Source of the DNA: Limosilactobacillus gastricus DSM 16045
Lineage (GTDB): Bacteria; Bacillota; Bacilli; Lactobacillales; Lactobacillaceae
DNA: 50,061 nt
Assembly (NCBI RefSeq): GCF_001434365.1
Contig: NZ_AZFN01000006.1
Coordinates: 1-50,061 of the forward strand
Reading direction: 5' to 3'
Part shown: positions 17,186-27,417 of the stretch, piece by piece
How positions within the stretch are numbered: position 1 is the stretch's first letter
How the letters are laid out: each line of letters opens with the position of its first letter
Notes under the pieces: model-generated
Databases searched by the model: none
Told to the model about the DNA's origin: nothing
The model's input: only the letters and a program-made list of their open reading frames with translations
Translations under genes and position numbers: made by a program

Positions 17186-17887
17186 CTACCATTCCAAACT
17201 TGCAATATCTGCGGGGTGATCCTGACGATCAATTTGCTTAACTTGTCCATCATGAATATGAATAACTTGATCACCAATTGGTGCCAAGGCCGCATTATGA
17301 GTCACAATAATCACCGTGGAGCCATCTTTACGACTCATATCCTGTAAGATTTGAACCACCTGTTTCCCAGTTTCATAATCTAGAGCTCCAGTTGGTTCAT
17401 CACACAAGAGGAGTTTTGGCTTTTTGGCAATCGCCCGGGCAATCGCTACTCGTTGTTGTTCCCCACCGGAAAGTTGGGCCGGGAAATTCCCTGTCCGGTC
17501 GGCTAAACCAACACTGGCTAAAGCCTGCTCAGCATCCATGGATTCTTTCACAATTTGTGAAGCCAATTCGACATTTTCTTTCGCGGTTAAATTAGGAACC
17601 AAATTATAGAATTGGAAAACAAAACCGACATCATTTCGCCGATAGGCTGTTAACTCTTTCCGACTATATAGAGCGATATCGTGACCATCGATGATCACTT
17701 GTCCACTGGTGTTAGTGTCCATCCCCCCTAAGATGTTTAAGAGGGTTGATTTCCCGGCCCCCGACGAACCCAAGATAATGACCAACTGTCCTTTTTCGAT
17801 CTCAAATGATATATCATGGTTGGCATCCACCGTTGTTTCCCCGGATGGATAGGTTTTGGTATTATGCTTCACTTCAATATAAGCCAT
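17186..17887 (-). CDS. ABC transporter ATP-binding protein (LolD/MacB-like)
   Basis: 233 residues. It has Walker A ([14 protein letters not shown]), the Q-loop (FVFQFYN), the signature [16 protein letters not shown], Walker B ([12 protein letters not shown]) and the switch histidine (VIIVTHNAA). It powers the FtsX-type permease encoded immediately downstream; the ATPase stop at 17186 lies inside the permease ribosome binding region, so the two are translationally linked. Transcription probably starts from the promoter at 17929-17957 and is likely controlled by the divergent TetR protein. Confidence 0.93.
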   Translation of the reverse strand: MAYIEVKHNTKTYPSGETTVDANHDISFEIEKGQLVIILGSSGAGKSTLLNILGGMDTNTSGQVIIDGHDIALYSRKELTAYRRNDVGFVFQFYNLVPNLTAKENVELASQIVKESMDAEQALASVGLADRTGNFPAQLSGGEQQRVAIARAIAKKPKLLLCDEPTGALDYETGKQVVQILQDMSRKDGSTVIIVTHNAALAPIGDQVIHIHDGQVKQIDRQDHPADIASLEW

Positions 17888-17905
17888 CTTTTTCTCCTTA
17901 GATAA

Positions 17906-17920
17906 ACACCTGTTGAATTA
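17906..17920. promoter_or_regulatory. Candidate TetR operator half-element 1
   Basis: ACACCTGTTGAATTA. It is related, in inverted orientation, to the element at 17964-17978 (ACACTTGTTAATTAT on the other strand). The pair flanks the overlapping divergent promoters symmetrically. Confidence 0.4.
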
Positions 17921-17928
17921 ACAACTAT

Positions 17929-17958
17929 ATTGTAATATACGATTTTTAGGTATACAAT
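17929..17958. promoter_or_regulatory. Overlapping divergent promoters of the ABC operon and tetR
   Basis: Minus strand: -35 TTGTAT (17952-17957), 17 bases, -10 TACAAT or rather its complement ATTGTA at 17929-17934, toward the ABC genes. Plus strand: -35 TTGTAA (17930-17935), 17 bases, -10 TACAAT (17953-17958), toward tetR. The two promoters occupy the same bases, so only one polymerase can bind at a time. Confidence 0.6.
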
Positions 17959-17963
17959 CACCA

Positions 17964-17978
17964 ATAATTAACAAGTGT
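17964..17978. promoter_or_regulatory. Candidate TetR operator half-element 2
   Basis: ATAATTAACAAGTGT, an inverted relative of 17906-17920 with one substitution and one shifted base. It lies between the shared promoter region and the tetR ribosome binding site. Confidence 0.4.
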
Positions 17979-17998
17979 CGATTTAAGGAAATAAAATT

Positions 17999-18568
17999 AT
18001 GACTATCAAACGCAATACTAAAACCAAAGCAAAAATTGAACGGGCTTTTTTACAATTAATGGAGGACAAAGGCTTTAATCAGCTGACCGTTAAAGATATT
18101 ACTCAATTAGCGCAAATCAACCGGAGTACTTTTTATCTCAATTATGCTGATAAATATGATCTTTTGGCTAAAATTGAGGCAAAGCTCTTCCAGAATATCC
18201 ATCAAATACTCAAATTAGACGATACCAATTCCTATTTTGATGAAGCTAGCATTCTAGCCGTTTTAAATTATGCTTTAGCAAACCAACGTTTAGTAAAGGT
18301 CCTCACTGAAGGCGACCTTGCTTCTCAAGTTGAATCGCTCTTAAAACAAGAGATTATCGCAATCGTCGAAGAACAACTTCACGTGAATTTCAATCAGGAT
18401 CCGATAGTAAATTCACCATATGCCCGTGAAATTTTTGCCAGTTCCATCAGTGCAATCATTATTTTATGGATCAAACGCGATTTTCTGGAAAGTGTCGAAG
18501 AAATCATGCAAATTCTGGAATCTCTACGTCAGTATTCACTCGGCCAAATTATTAATGATCGAAAATAA
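17999..18568 (+). CDS. TetR/AcrR family transcriptional regulator
   Basis: 189 residues. The N-terminal helix-turn-helix (about residues 10-55) includes KIERAFLQLMEDKGFNQLTVKDI and the recognition stretch AQINRSTFYLNYADKYDLL, typical of TetR proteins. The C-terminal domain, with IIILWIKRDF near residue 160, resembles the TetR_C group that regulates membrane transporters. It is divergent from the ABC/FtsX operon and shares its promoter region, so it most likely represses that operon and itself. The ligand is unknown. AAGGAAAT precedes the ATG. Confidence 0.88.
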   Translation: MTIKRNTKTKAKIERAFLQLMEDKGFNQLTVKDITQLAQINRSTFYLNYADKYDLLAKIEAKLFQNIHQILKLDDTNSYFDEASILAVLNYALANQRLVKVLTEGDLASQVESLLKQEIIAIVEEQLHVNFNQDPIVNSPYAREIFASSISAIIILWIKRDFLESVEEIMQILESLRQYSLGQIINDRK

Positions 18569-18600
18569 AAAGCTAGACAACTGTTTTGTCTAGCCTTTTG
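18567..18600. terminator. Bidirectional terminator between tetR and the lipoprotein gene
   Basis: GCTAGACAA / TTGTCTAGC stem flanked by A-rich and T-rich runs, suited to ending transcripts from both sides. Confidence 0.8.
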
Positions 18601-18629
18601 GTTATATAAACTTTCTACATAAGTACAGG

Positions 18630-19349
18630 TCAGCTACTCTTTAATTGACCCATCAGTATAGATTCGTATACTCTTGGCTGTCCCGTCATGGAGCCATTGT
18701 TAAGGGATGATTTGGAGATCGCCTTTACAAAGTAATACTGATTATCAATTAGATAGCCATTATTATCGGATAAACAAACCCATTGCCAGTCCCCTTTATT
18801 ATCACCGTAAACCGCTTTAGCTAAGGCGACTGCTTCATCGGCACTATTGATAGCATTCTTCGTGCCCGTGGAACTAGCCGCTGTTTGATGGTGATCTGAT
18901 AAGTATTTGTCCAAATCAAGTTGTCCATTAACTTTCGTAAAGGTTTCCGTATTCCAACTACTATCCCCACTAATGGTTAAAGTCTGACCGCTTAATCTCC
19001 CCGTCAAGACACTCGTCACGTCAGCATCTTGCAGGTTAATAGCATAGGTACCATCCGAATTCTGGTGCCAAGTTAACTGATCATCTGTATCAGCATTGAC
19101 TGGATCTGCATAGACATAGCGTCCCGTTCCATCAGAATTTAAGGTAATGGCCGCTTTATCGGCATCATCCTGATAGGAACCAACAAGCAGATTTTGCGCA
19201 TTTGAACTTGAATTTGTGACTTGTGAAGCCGAGCTCGACGATTTAGTCGACGAGGTATTGTCAGTCTGATTCTTTCCGAATTGACAACCAGCCAAGCTAA
19301 GAATAACGATGACGCTACCAATCCCCGCCATGATTTTCTTCTTGTTCAT
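18630..19349 (-). CDS. Putative lipoprotein
   Basis: 239 residues from the preferred ATG at 19349; the longer frame to 19370 would add seven residues before the signal peptide, and GGGGAG is placed for the internal ATG. A short basic start (MNKKKIM) and hydrophobic segment end in the lipobox LSLAGC, so the mature protein should be lipid-anchored at Cys24. A Ser/Thr-rich linker follows, then a beta-rich domain resembling lipocalin-like extracellular domains of lactobacilli (SYQDDADKAAITLNSDGTGRY), and a C-terminal region around NSADEAVALAKAVYGDNKGD. Function unknown. It lies just downstream of apt and may be cotranscribed. Confidence 0.75.
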   Translation of the reverse strand: MNKKKIMAGIGSVIVILSLAGCQFGKNQTDNTSSTKSSSSASQVTNSSSNAQNLLVGSYQDDADKAAITLNSDGTGRYVYADPVNADTDDQLTWHQNSDGTYAINLQDADVTSVLTGRLSGQTLTISGDSSWNTETFTKVNGQLDLDKYLSDHHQTAASSTGTKNAINSADEAVALAKAVYGDNKGDWQWVCLSDNNGYLIDNQYYFVKAISKSSLNNGSMTGQPRVYESILMGQLKSS

Positions 19350-19388
19350 CTTAACTACTCCCCGTAACATGATTAACTATTGATGAAA

Positions 19389-19916
19389 CTATTCCCCAGA
19401 AAATTCCATCAAAGCTTTGACATCATAGTCCTTTAGTCGTTCCATCCCATGGAGATCTTTTAAATCAACCAAGAAGGCACAGCCGACCACGATGCCCCCC
19501 ATTTGTTCGACTAAATCGATCGTTGCTAAAATTGTACCCCCAGTAGCTAATAAGTCATCCACCACTAATACCTTTTGGCCTGGCTTAATGGCATCATGCT
19601 CCATTTGTAAGGTCGCACTACCGTATTCCAGATCATAAGTTGCACTTACGGCTGGTCGGGGTAACTTGCCTTTTTTCCGCGCTGGTGCAAAACCAACACC
19701 TAAATCATAAGCGATTGGACAACCCACAATAAAGCCACGGGCTTCAGGTCCAACCACCATTTCCACGCCTCGTTCGCGTGCAAATTGGGCTAATTCTGCC
19801 GTAGCTTGTTTAAATGCTTCCCCGTTCGCCATTAAGGGTAAAATATCCCGAAAGACAATCCCCTTTTCTGGGAAATCAGGAATACTTTCTACATGATCAT
19901 AAAGATTAACTGTCAT
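19389..19916 (-). CDS. apt: Adenine phosphoribosyltransferase
   Basis: 175 residues, the normal size. It converts adenine and PRPP to AMP in purine salvage. The PRPP-binding motif VLVVDDLLATGGT is present. The N-terminal FPEKGIVFRDILPL and VGPEARGFIVGCPIAY segments are specific for Apt rather than Xpt or Hpt. The start codon overlaps the recJ stop by four bases, so translation is coupled. recJ-apt adjacency is common in Firmicutes. Confidence 0.97.
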   Translation of the reverse strand: MTVNLYDHVESIPDFPEKGIVFRDILPLMANGEAFKQATAELAQFARERGVEMVVGPEARGFIVGCPIAYDLGVGFAPARKKGKLPRPAVSATYDLEYGSATLQMEHDAIKPGQKVLVVDDLLATGGTILATIDLVEQMGGIVVGCAFLVDLKDLHGMERLKDYDVKALMEFSGE

Positions 19917-22237
19917 TTGTTCTCCTCTAACTTATCACCCAACCAAGCCGAAATTTGTTGTCGTAGGCTGGTAGTGGGAACCGTTAATAATGTATTTTGC
20001 ACCTTCAACCATTGTTGACGGCGTTGGTACCGTTGGGTCTTGGTTAAATCCACCGATTTGACATTTTTCACTGACTTCAACAAACCATTGTCTATTATAA
20101 CAAATCCCGCTTCAATAAACACTTGGATCATAAAGATTAATTGATCGTTCGTGACCCTTAGATACTGTCCTAAAGCTGGTAATTGCGTGCGACTATTAAT
20201 TACCGGCTGACTTTGCAGCGCCTGATAAAGGTGTACAAAATGCTGCCGATCAGGAACTTGGTCAACTGGTTGATGACTAGTGTATAGCCATAATTCAACA
20301 ACCGATACCATCCCAATTTGGTTAATTACCTCAGCGAATTGATCTATGTCCGTGGGACAATCAACGATAATAAGTCGTTGTTCTTGCAGGCTGAGCTCGC
20401 CGATTGTTTGTGGACTGATAACCGGTCCGTTGGTATGTCCATCAATATTGGCTCGTAATTGATCATTAAATACTAAGTAGACGGCTATTTGTTGAAACAT
20501 TTGTGGCGCTAATTGACTAGTCCGGTGATCTTCAATCATGATGCCCGTCGTCTCCGCGTCCTTAAACATCAGTTGCGCTGTCGTCTGACCTTTCCACCGA
20601 TTTAAGGAGAGACACCCCACGAGATTAGCCGTTGAGCCGACAGTCATTTCACTGGCTAGTTGGGGTTGGTTAAAGGCTAGTACATTGATAGGCGGTTGAT
20701 TGGTAAGGGTTAACTTCACGTGTTGGCGCTCTTTGCCAATCAGGATGGCCTGACTGACTTCAGCATTAGTAATTTCAATGATCGGTTCTTCATTGCCGGG
20801 GCCAAAAGGTGCTAAGCGATGAATTTGCTCATACATCTCCGCCGTGACCTGACTCGGCCTGACTTGACCCGCAATCTCTAATGATGGCTGCTGACTTGCA
20901 TCAAAAGCTTGTTCCTGAGCGGCTGTTTCTAAGGCTTGCGCGAGGTCCGTAGTTTGATCGACTTCAAATGATAGACCACAAGCCATGGTGTGGCCCCCAA
21001 AGGAAGTCATTAGGTCTCGATGGTCATCTAAGGCCTGAAAAAGATCAAAACCTGCAACACCCCGACCGGACCCTTTGGCTAAAGTGCCATCCTCGTTAGT
21101 GCTAGCAATAATGGTTGGTTTCCCCGTGACCTGCACAATGTGACTAGCTACGATTCCTAGCACTCCCTGATGCCAGTCTTTGCCCACCAACAATAATGTT
21201 TGTCGATCACGATTAGGAGCTGCTTGGGCCATCTTTTCCGCAGCGAGATTGATCGCTTTCACCAAGGCTTGCCGCTCTTGGTTGGCTTGATCAACCTGTT
21301 GGGCAAGCTCCTTAGCAACCTCCTCATCAAAGGTGGTCAATAATTCCACCCCAGTAGCGGCATCCCCCATTCGTCCTAGGGCGTTCAACCGGGGTGCAAT
21401 CTGAAAACCGACGTCTTGATCCGTCAAATGTTCTTCGTCCGCATTGGTCAACTTAATTAATTCATGTAAGCCCGTTCGCATCCCTGAGCGCAACTGCTGA
21501 AGACCGAAAGTGATTAAGGAACGATTTTCCCCTTGGACTGATACTAAATCAGCCAATTCACCAATGGCCACTAAGTCTAATAATTCATAGGGAAATTCAC
21601 CTAAGAGGGCCCAGGCGACTTTAAAAGCAACGCCTACTCCAGATAAATCGGCGTAAGAATATTCATCTCCAGGATACTGAGGATGCACAATTGCCGCTGC
21701 TGCAGGTAACTGGGCTGGCAGAGAGTGGTGGTCGGTAATGACGACCTCAATGCCTTGGCGATTAGCGTAGTCAATCGCTTCATTCCCGGAAATCCCATTA
21801 TCAACCGTCAAAATCAACTGCGTCCCTTGCTCAATCAACCGTTGATAAACCGCCTGATTTGGTCCATAACCATCGGTAAACCGATTCGGAATATAATAAT
21901 CAACCTTTGCTCCAATATCGCGCAAGGTTTCATACATCAGGGCCGTACTAGTCAAACCATCGGCATCGTAATCGCCATAAACGGTGATCTGCCAATCTTG
22001 ACTAATCGCCGCTTCAATTTTTTCAACAGCCGCTTCAATGCCGTGTAATTCCTCCGGGCCGTATAAATCTTGTAATTGGGGTTTTAAGAAATGTTGGGCT
22101 TGTTCTAATGAGTCACATCCCCGCTCCACCAATAATTGGGCTAAAAAGCTGGGAAGCTGACACTGTTCTTGAATAGTCTGAACTAAGTCTGTTTGGTCAC
22201 TTGATAGTTGATGCCATTGATACTTTGCTTTCCGCAT
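19913..22237 (-). CDS. recJ: Single-stranded-DNA-specific exonuclease RecJ
   Basis: 774 residues from the ATG at 22237, which has AGGTG at proper spacing; a GTG at 22246 would add three residues. The DHH phosphoesterase motifs are clear: VYGDYDADGLTSTALMYE (motif I), LTVDNGIS, and VITDHHSLP (motif III). The DHHA1 domain motif GGHTMACGLSFE follows, with the OB-fold region after it. RecJ degrades single strands 5' to 3' in recombination and repair. The extra C-terminal domain (from about residue 560) is typical of Firmicute RecJ. Coupled to apt. Confidence 0.95.
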   Translation of the reverse strand: MRKAKYQWHQLSSDQTDLVQTIQEQCQLPSFLAQLLVERGCDSLEQAQHFLKPQLQDLYGPEELHGIEAAVEKIEAAISQDWQITVYGDYDADGLTSTALMYETLRDIGAKVDYYIPNRFTDGYGPNQAVYQRLIEQGTQLILTVDNGISGNEAIDYANRQGIEVVITDHHSLPAQLPAAAAIVHPQYPGDEYSYADLSGVGVAFKVAWALLGEFPYELLDLVAIGELADLVSVQGENRSLITFGLQQLRSGMRTGLHELIKLTNADEEHLTDQDVGFQIAPRLNALGRMGDAATGVELLTTFDEEVAKELAQQVDQANQERQALVKAINLAAEKMAQAAPNRDRQTLLLVGKDWHQGVLGIVASHIVQVTGKPTIIASTNEDGTLAKGSGRGVAGFDLFQALDDHRDLMTSFGGHTMACGLSFEVDQTTDLAQALETAAQEQAFDASQQPSLEIAGQVRPSQVTAEMYEQIHRLAPFGPGNEEPIIEITNAEVSQAILIGKERQHVKLTLTNQPPINVLAFNQPQLASEMTVGSTANLVGCLSLNRWKGQTTAQLMFKDAETTGIMIEDHRTSQLAPQMFQQIAVYLVFNDQLRANIDGHTNGPVISPQTIGELSLQEQRLIIVDCPTDIDQFAEVINQIGMVSVVELWLYTSHQPVDQVPDRQHFVHLYQALQSQPVINSRTQLPALGQYLRVTNDQLIFMIQVFIEAGFVIIDNGLLKSVKNVKSVDLTKTQRYQRRQQWLKVQNTLLTVPTTSLRQQISAWLGDKLEENK

Positions 22238-22311
22238 CTGTTTCACCTAAATTTTCCTGGTAATAATTAGCCTCCCGAAAATCAAATGACTTTCGAGAGG
22301 TTTTAAATTGC

Positions 22312-23154
22312 TTATAATTTCCACTTGTCTTGCTGGTAATTAAAGAGCCGCTTAATCCACCAATCACCCAGACCAGGGATTAAATTGTAAACCCAACTTA
22401 AAGCCGTCGTATAAGCGGGAACGTTTATTTCACGAGTTTTGTGACCAACATTATCCCAGACCTGACTAGCCAATTGTTCTGGTTCGATCTGGAGTTGCTC
22501 TGGTAACATGGCTAAATAATTACCGGTTGGATCCGCCTTTTGGAAAAACTCCGTCTTAACTGGACCTGGATTAACCGTTAAGACCTGCACTCCATAGTCA
22601 GCTACTTCCATCCGCAAGATATTATCAAATTGGACAATGCCGGCCTTTGTTGCAGAATAGACTCCACTGTGCGGTGTTGGAATCTTCCCAGCTAAGGAAG
22701 CAATATTAATGATTGCTCCATAGCCTTGGTCCATCATTTGCTTAGCCACCTTCCGACTTAAATACATGGTAGCGAGTAAGTTAACTTGGACCATTTTACT
22801 CATTGAAGTATATTTTTGCTTCACTACCGCAACCATATCACCCACCCCAGCACTATTAACAAGGACATCGATTGCGCCGACTTCATGCTGAATGGTCGTT
22901 AAAACTCGGTCAACCGCATCGGGATCGGTCACGTCTAATTGATAATGAAATGATGGACGACCCGATAAGATCATGCAGCGTTTCGCAACTAATTCTAGTT
23001 TCTCAACATTACGGGCACACACGACCACAATGGCCCCCCGACGAGCCGCTTCATTTGCTAACGCTTCTCCAATCCCTTGTGATCCGCCAGTAATTAAGAC
23101 CACCTTATTTTTTAATGATCGTAATGACTTCAAACGTCGTAACATATTCTTCAT
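22312..23154 (-). CDS. Short-chain dehydrogenase/reductase (YqjQ-like)
   Basis: 280 residues of the classical SDR family. The cofactor-binding TGGSQGIGEAL motif lies near residue 22 and VNSAG near 106. The catalytic Ser is in IINIASLAGK and the Tyr-Lys pair in YSATKAG. A C-terminal amphipathic segment (ALSWVYNLIPGLGDWWIKRLF) may touch the membrane. The substrate is unknown. It is encoded between rnz and recJ, the position of yqjQ in several Firmicutes. A weak inverted repeat separates it from recJ. Confidence 0.85.
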   Translation of the reverse strand: MKNMLRRLKSLRSLKNKVVLITGGSQGIGEALANEAARRGAIVVVCARNVEKLELVAKRCMILSGRPSFHYQLDVTDPDAVDRVLTTIQHEVGAIDVLVNSAGVGDMVAVVKQKYTSMSKMVQVNLLATMYLSRKVAKQMMDQGYGAIINIASLAGKIPTPHSGVYSATKAGIVQFDNILRMEVADYGVQVLTVNPGPVKTEFFQKADPTGNYLAMLPEQLQIEPEQLASQVWDNVGHKTREINVPAYTTALSWVYNLIPGLGDWWIKRLFNYQQDKWKL

Positions 23155-23168
23155 TATCCATCACCGCC

Positions 23169-24095
23169 TTACTTAAATGGAATTTCGATTTCTTCAAAAT
23201 CTTTGACTACCCGCGTATTCGGAAAAATATTTTGAACTTGGTAAGCTAACTGATTCGCCGCCTTTCCCACATAACGCGCTGAAATGTGATTTAACAATAA
23301 GCGCCCTACATGTGCTTGCTTGGCCACCGTCGCCGCTTGGGCACTAGTAGAATGATAGTAATTATGGGCCATCCGTTGCTCATTTTTAGCAAAGGTCCCT
23401 TCGTGAACTAAGACATCCGCATTTTTGGCCAATTTAACAGAATTTTCATTTACCCGGGTATCCGGAATGATCGCGACAATTCGCCCCTTTTGAGGAGCCC
23501 CAATAAAGTCCTGTCCGTTAATCTGACGACCATCTGGCAAGGTTACAGTTTGCCCCGCTTTAATTTGGCCATAGATTGGCCCCGCCGGAATCGCTAATTC
23601 CCGTAACTTTTCCACTTGTAATTCGCCCGGATGATCAGCTTCCACAATCCGGTAACCAAAACAGGCGATTTTGTGATCCATCCGCCGTGCTTCGACTTGG
23701 AAAGTTTGATCTTTAAAAATTTCACCGTCTTGTTTTATTTCGACATATTCAATCGGGTACGATAGTCTGGTTTCACTAATCTGCAAGGCCGTTTCAACAA
23801 AGGTCTTAATTCCCACCGGTCCATAAATGGTTAATGGTTCATCGCCCCCCTGAAAAGATCGTGAACTCAAAAGTCCCGGTAAGCCAAAAATATGATCACC
23901 ATGCAAATGCGTAATAAAGATCTTTTCAATCTTTCGTGGTCGAATCGTGGTATGTAAGATTTGATGCTGGGTGGCTTCACCTACGTCAAATAACCACACG
24001 GCATTGCGTTCTTCTAATAACTTTAAAGCTAGACTGGAAACGTTGCGTTGCTTACTCGGCGAACCAGCTCCAGTCCCTAAAAATTCTAGTTGCAT
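23169..24095 (-). CDS. rnz: Ribonuclease Z
   Basis: 308 residues of the metallo-beta-lactamase tRNase Z family, which cuts the 3' trailer from tRNA precursors lacking encoded [24 protein letters not shown] is the conserved N terminus. The zinc motif is [13 protein letters not shown]. Further ligands lie in [12 protein letters not shown] and [10 protein letters not shown], and the flexible exosite lies around 150-180. This fits the tRNA-Ser gene in this window, which also lacks CCA. Confidence 0.97.
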   Translation of the reverse strand: MQLEFLGTGAGSPSKQRNVSSLALKLLEERNAVWLFDVGEATQHQILHTTIRPRKIEKIFITHLHGDHIFGLPGLLSSRSFQGGDEPLTIYGPVGIKTFVETALQISETRLSYPIEYVEIKQDGEIFKDQTFQVEARRMDHKIACFGYRIVEADHPGELQVEKLRELAIPAGPIYGQIKAGQTVTLPDGRQINGQDFIGAPQKGRIVAIIPDTRVNENSVKLAKNADVLVHEGTFAKNEQRMAHNYYHSTSAQAATVAKQAHVGRLLLNHISARYVGKAANQLAYQVQNIFPNTRVVKDFEEIEIPFK

Positions 24096-24112
24096 CGATA
24101 TCCTGCTTTCAA

Positions 24113-25423
24113 TTACTGAATAAACTCAAAGACAAAGTCTTCAATTCGAACTAAATCGCCACTTTGAATTCCCCGTTCACGAAGGGCCTCATCGACGCCC
24201 ATTCCCCGCAATTGGCGGGCAAAGCGCATTTGGCTTTCCTCGTGATCTAAATTGGTCATGGCAAAGAGTCGGTCTAACTTCGCCCCACCAAGAACCCAAG
24301 TGCCATCGTCATCACGACTAATCGTAAAGGCTGGTTCTTGATCTTCACTTGGTCCCGTATATTCAACGACCATTTGTTCATCATGACTATTACTATCAAA
24401 TTCCGGAGTAACTTCGAGCAAGTTAGCCGTGGTTTGCATTAATTCTTGGACTCCTGCGTGTGTCACAGCAGAAATCGCAAAAACTTCCGGCTGTTGGGCT
24501 AAGGTGTCATCAGTCGCCAGCATGGCTTCAAAGCGTTTTAGGTTCTCTGGCGCATCGGGAAAATCCATCTTCGTGGCCACCACAATTTGCGGCCGCTTTA
24601 ATAATTCTGGGTCATAAGTCGCCAATTCGTGATTAATGGCATGGTATCGTTCAATCGCCTGATCTGGATCTTGGCTCCCCATATCAACTAAATGTAGCAA
24701 GACCCGGGTTCGTTCAATATGACGTAAGAACTGCAGCCCTAATCCCACTCCTTTGGAGGCTCCATCAATCAATCCAGGCATATCTGCCATGGCAAAATCC
24801 CGCCCATCGGGCAACATGACCATGCCCAGATTTGGCACTAAAGTCGTAAATTCATATGCCGCAATTTTAGGTTTTGCCCCCGTAACGACGGATAAGAGGG
24901 TTGATTTCCCGACAGACGGAAAGCCAATCAGGCCAACATCCGCCAGCATTTTCAACTCTAATTCAATCTCACGGCTTTCCCCCGGTTCCCCGTTCTCAGC
25001 AATTTCGGGAGCGGGATTTTTAGCGGTAGCAAAACGCATATTCCCGCGACCACCACGACCACCTTTGGCAATTACCAATTCTTGTCCCGACTCAACCAGG
25101 TCACCAATTAACTGTCCCGTGGTTAAATCACGTACCGTTGTCCCTTGGGGAACGGCAATCACCGTGTCCTGAGCATTGGCTCCCGTCATCTGCTTACTCA
25201 TGCCATTTTGACCGTTTTTGGCCTTGAAAATACGGTGATAGCGAAAGTCCATCAGAGTGCGTAATCCTTCATCAACTTTTAAAATGATGCTGCCACCACG
25301 ACCACCATCACCACCAGCCGGGCCCCCATTAGGAACATATTTTTCCCGGCGAAAGGCTACCATACCATTGCCACCGCGGCCCGCGTGAACCTCAATTTTA
25401 ATTTGATCAACAAAAGTTGGCAT
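24113..25423 (-). CDS. obgE: GTPase Obg
   Basis: 436 residues. It has the Gly-rich Obg fold at the N terminus ([19 protein letters not shown] and [12 protein letters not shown]), a GTPase domain with [22 protein letters not shown] and ATKMDFPDA, and the C-terminal OCT domain (about 355-436). Obg associates with the large ribosomal subunit and links ribosome assembly to stress signals. It lies between rnz and uvrC. Confidence 0.97.
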   Translation of the reverse strand: MPTFVDQIKIEVHAGRGGNGMVAFRREKYVPNGGPAGGDGGRGGSIILKVDEGLRTLMDFRYHRIFKAKNGQNGMSKQMTGANAQDTVIAVPQGTTVRDLTTGQLIGDLVESGQELVIAKGGRGGRGNMRFATAKNPAPEIAENGEPGESREIELELKMLADVGLIGFPSVGKSTLLSVVTGAKPKIAAYEFTTLVPNLGMVMLPDGRDFAMADMPGLIDGASKGVGLGLQFLRHIERTRVLLHLVDMGSQDPDQAIERYHAINHELATYDPELLKRPQIVVATKMDFPDAPENLKRFEAMLATDDTLAQQPEVFAISAVTHAGVQELMQTTANLLEVTPEFDSNSHDEQMVVEYTGPSEDQEPAFTISRDDDGTWVLGGAKLDRLFAMTNLDHEESQMRFARQLRGMGVDEALRERGIQSGDLVRIEDFVFEFIQ

Positions 25424-25485
25424 TTATTTACTCCGTTCTTTTTATAATATCTCTAGTATATGAGATTCTCTCAGCGGCGTCAAAA

Positions 25486-27297
25486 TCAGTCATGACTACT
25501 ATCTTTTACCACCTCGGCTTGCTTTTGCAAACTTACCTTAATTAATTGTGCCGTGGCATGATTGATTCCCAAGGACTGGATATCTTCGACAGTTGCTTGA
25601 GCGATCTTATTAATCGATCCATATTCTTTCATCAGTTTATTCCGCGTCCGTGGGCCGACCCCTTTAATTTCATCTAATCGCGAACTCAAAGAATGTTTAG
25701 TGCGCACGTTGCGATGAAAATTAATCGCAAACCGGTGAACTTCATCTTGAATTCGTTGCACCAAATAAAAGCCTTGACTACGTGGGTCTAAATTAATGTG
25801 ATGATCATCATCACCAAATAACAAGTCTGCCGTCTTGTGCTTATCGTTTTTGACCATACCTACGACCGGAATATCGAGATCCAATTCATTCTCAAGGACA
25901 TCGCGCGCCGCATTCATCTGGATTTCGCCCCCATCCATCATGATGAGGTCCGGCATAGTTTCGCCCTCTTTTAATAATCGAGTATATCGACGGCGAATTA
26001 CCTCTTTGGTAGAAGCCGTTTCATCGGCATGGTCGATGACCGTCGTTAATTTATACTTCCGATATAACTTTTTGGCGGGTTCGCCATTCACAAAGACGAC
26101 CATGGCCGATACCGGATCTGAGCCTTGAATATGAGAATGATCAAAGGCTTCAATCTTATGACCCGCTGGCAGACCTAGAGCATCGGTAATTTCTTTCATG
26201 GCACCCGTGGTTTTTTGTGAATCCATTTCTAATAAGCGGAATTTTTCATCCAAAGAAATCTTAGCGTTATCTAAAGCCATATTCATGAGATCCCGGTTTT
26301 TCCCCCGTTGCGGCGTACGCACCGGAATCCCCAAAATTTCACTAATTTCTTTGGTCGGTAGCGTCGCTGGTAACAACAACTCCTTCGGTAATAATTGGTT
26401 CTTTTGTTGATAGAACTGAAGAATAAACGCAGTCATTTCATCTTCAGCATCATCGACCACTGGAAACATTCTTTTGACCCGTTTCATTAACCGAGATTGC
26501 CGCACAAAAAAGATCTGCAGGCTTAACCAGCCTTTATCAAGATAAAAGTTAATAATATCTCGGGGAGTTTTATCATTGGAAATAATCTTTTGCTTTTCCA
26601 CCGTAACCTGAATATAGTGGATCAAATCCCGGATTTCAGCGGCCCGTTCAAATTCTAAATTCGCCGAAGCCGCCTGCATCTGCGTCTCTAAATCTTTCTT
26701 GATCGCTGCGGTATTGCCATTTAAAAATGACTTTATTTTCTTGATTTGCGCATCGTATTCTGCTTGTGGAACCTCACGGAAACACCCGCCTAAACATTGT
26801 CCCATATGATAATACAGACACGGGCGTCCTTGATGACCATGGCACCGCTTTAAAGGATAGACTTTCCACAAGAAATGTAAGGTTTCTTGGGCAGCATACA
26901 CATTGGGATATGGGCCAAAATAGTATGCGCCATCATTTAATATTTGCGAGGTGATCTTTAATTCCGGATCCTTACCGCTGGTAATCTTCAGATAGGGATA
27001 ACCAGAACCATTTTTCAATAAAATATTGAAATAGGGTTTATGCTTTTGGATTAAGGTCACTTCAAGCAGGAATGATTCTTTATTAGTTGCCGTAATAATC
27101 GTCTCAAAATCGGCAACCTCACTAACCATTTTCGCTACCTTGCCATCATGATGACTCTTAAAATAGGAACGCACCCGATTTTTCAGATTTTTAGCTTTTC
27201 CGACATAGATAATCTGTCCGTTGATGTTTTTCATTAGATAACACCCTGGACGATCAGGTAACAAAGCCAGTTTATGTTCGAGATATTCTGAAGCCAT
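25486..27297 (-). CDS. uvrC: UvrABC system protein C
   Basis: 603 residues, normal for UvrC. The GIY-YIG nuclease domain is at the N terminus (GCYLMKNINGQIIYVGKAKNL), and Cys residues near 152-170 lie in CHGHQGRPCLYYHMGQCLGGC. The UVR domain that contacts UvrB is near 200. The RNase H-like endonuclease region includes EAFDHSHIQGSDPVSAMVVF and DLIMMDGG. C-terminal helix-hairpin-helix motifs contain IKGVGPRTRNKLM. It makes the dual incisions in nucleotide excision repair. GGAGGG precedes the ATG. Confidence 0.97.
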   Translation of the reverse strand: MASEYLEHKLALLPDRPGCYLMKNINGQIIYVGKAKNLKNRVRSYFKSHHDGKVAKMVSEVADFETIITATNKESFLLEVTLIQKHKPYFNILLKNGSGYPYLKITSGKDPELKITSQILNDGAYYFGPYPNVYAAQETLHFLWKVYPLKRCHGHQGRPCLYYHMGQCLGGCFREVPQAEYDAQIKKIKSFLNGNTAAIKKDLETQMQAASANLEFERAAEIRDLIHYIQVTVEKQKIISNDKTPRDIINFYLDKGWLSLQIFFVRQSRLMKRVKRMFPVVDDAEDEMTAFILQFYQQKNQLLPKELLLPATLPTKEISEILGIPVRTPQRGKNRDLMNMALDNAKISLDEKFRLLEMDSQKTTGAMKEITDALGLPAGHKIEAFDHSHIQGSDPVSAMVVFVNGEPAKKLYRKYKLTTVIDHADETASTKEVIRRRYTRLLKEGETMPDLIMMDGGEIQMNAARDVLENELDLDIPVVGMVKNDKHKTADLLFGDDDHHINLDPRSQGFYLVQRIQDEVHRFAINFHRNVRTKHSLSSRLDEIKGVGPRTRNKLMKEYGSINKIAQATVEDIQSLGINHATAQLIKVSLQKQAEVVKDSSHD

Positions 27298-27378
27298 CGC
27301 CGCATCCCTCCTTTTCTTTCTAGCTAACCTATTTTATTACAAGTTACCACCTGCTTTCAATCAATCCACCTTCAGATA

Positions 27379-27387
27379 TGTTACAAT
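27379..27387 (+). promoter_or_regulatory. Extended -10 promoter of the 46-residue ORF
   Basis: TGT followed by TACAAT (27382-27387) matches an extended -10 element. No good -35 is present. Confidence 0.5.
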
Positions 27388-27417
27388 ACAAGCATTAAGA
27401 CGAAGGAGGTAAATTTC

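Noticed and set aside
22272-22306. Hairpin CCTC.CGAAA / TTTCG.GAGG between the SDR gene and recJ as a terminator
   Set aside because: It lacks a T run on the minus strand, the direction of both genes; only the plus strand has four T, where no gene needs it.
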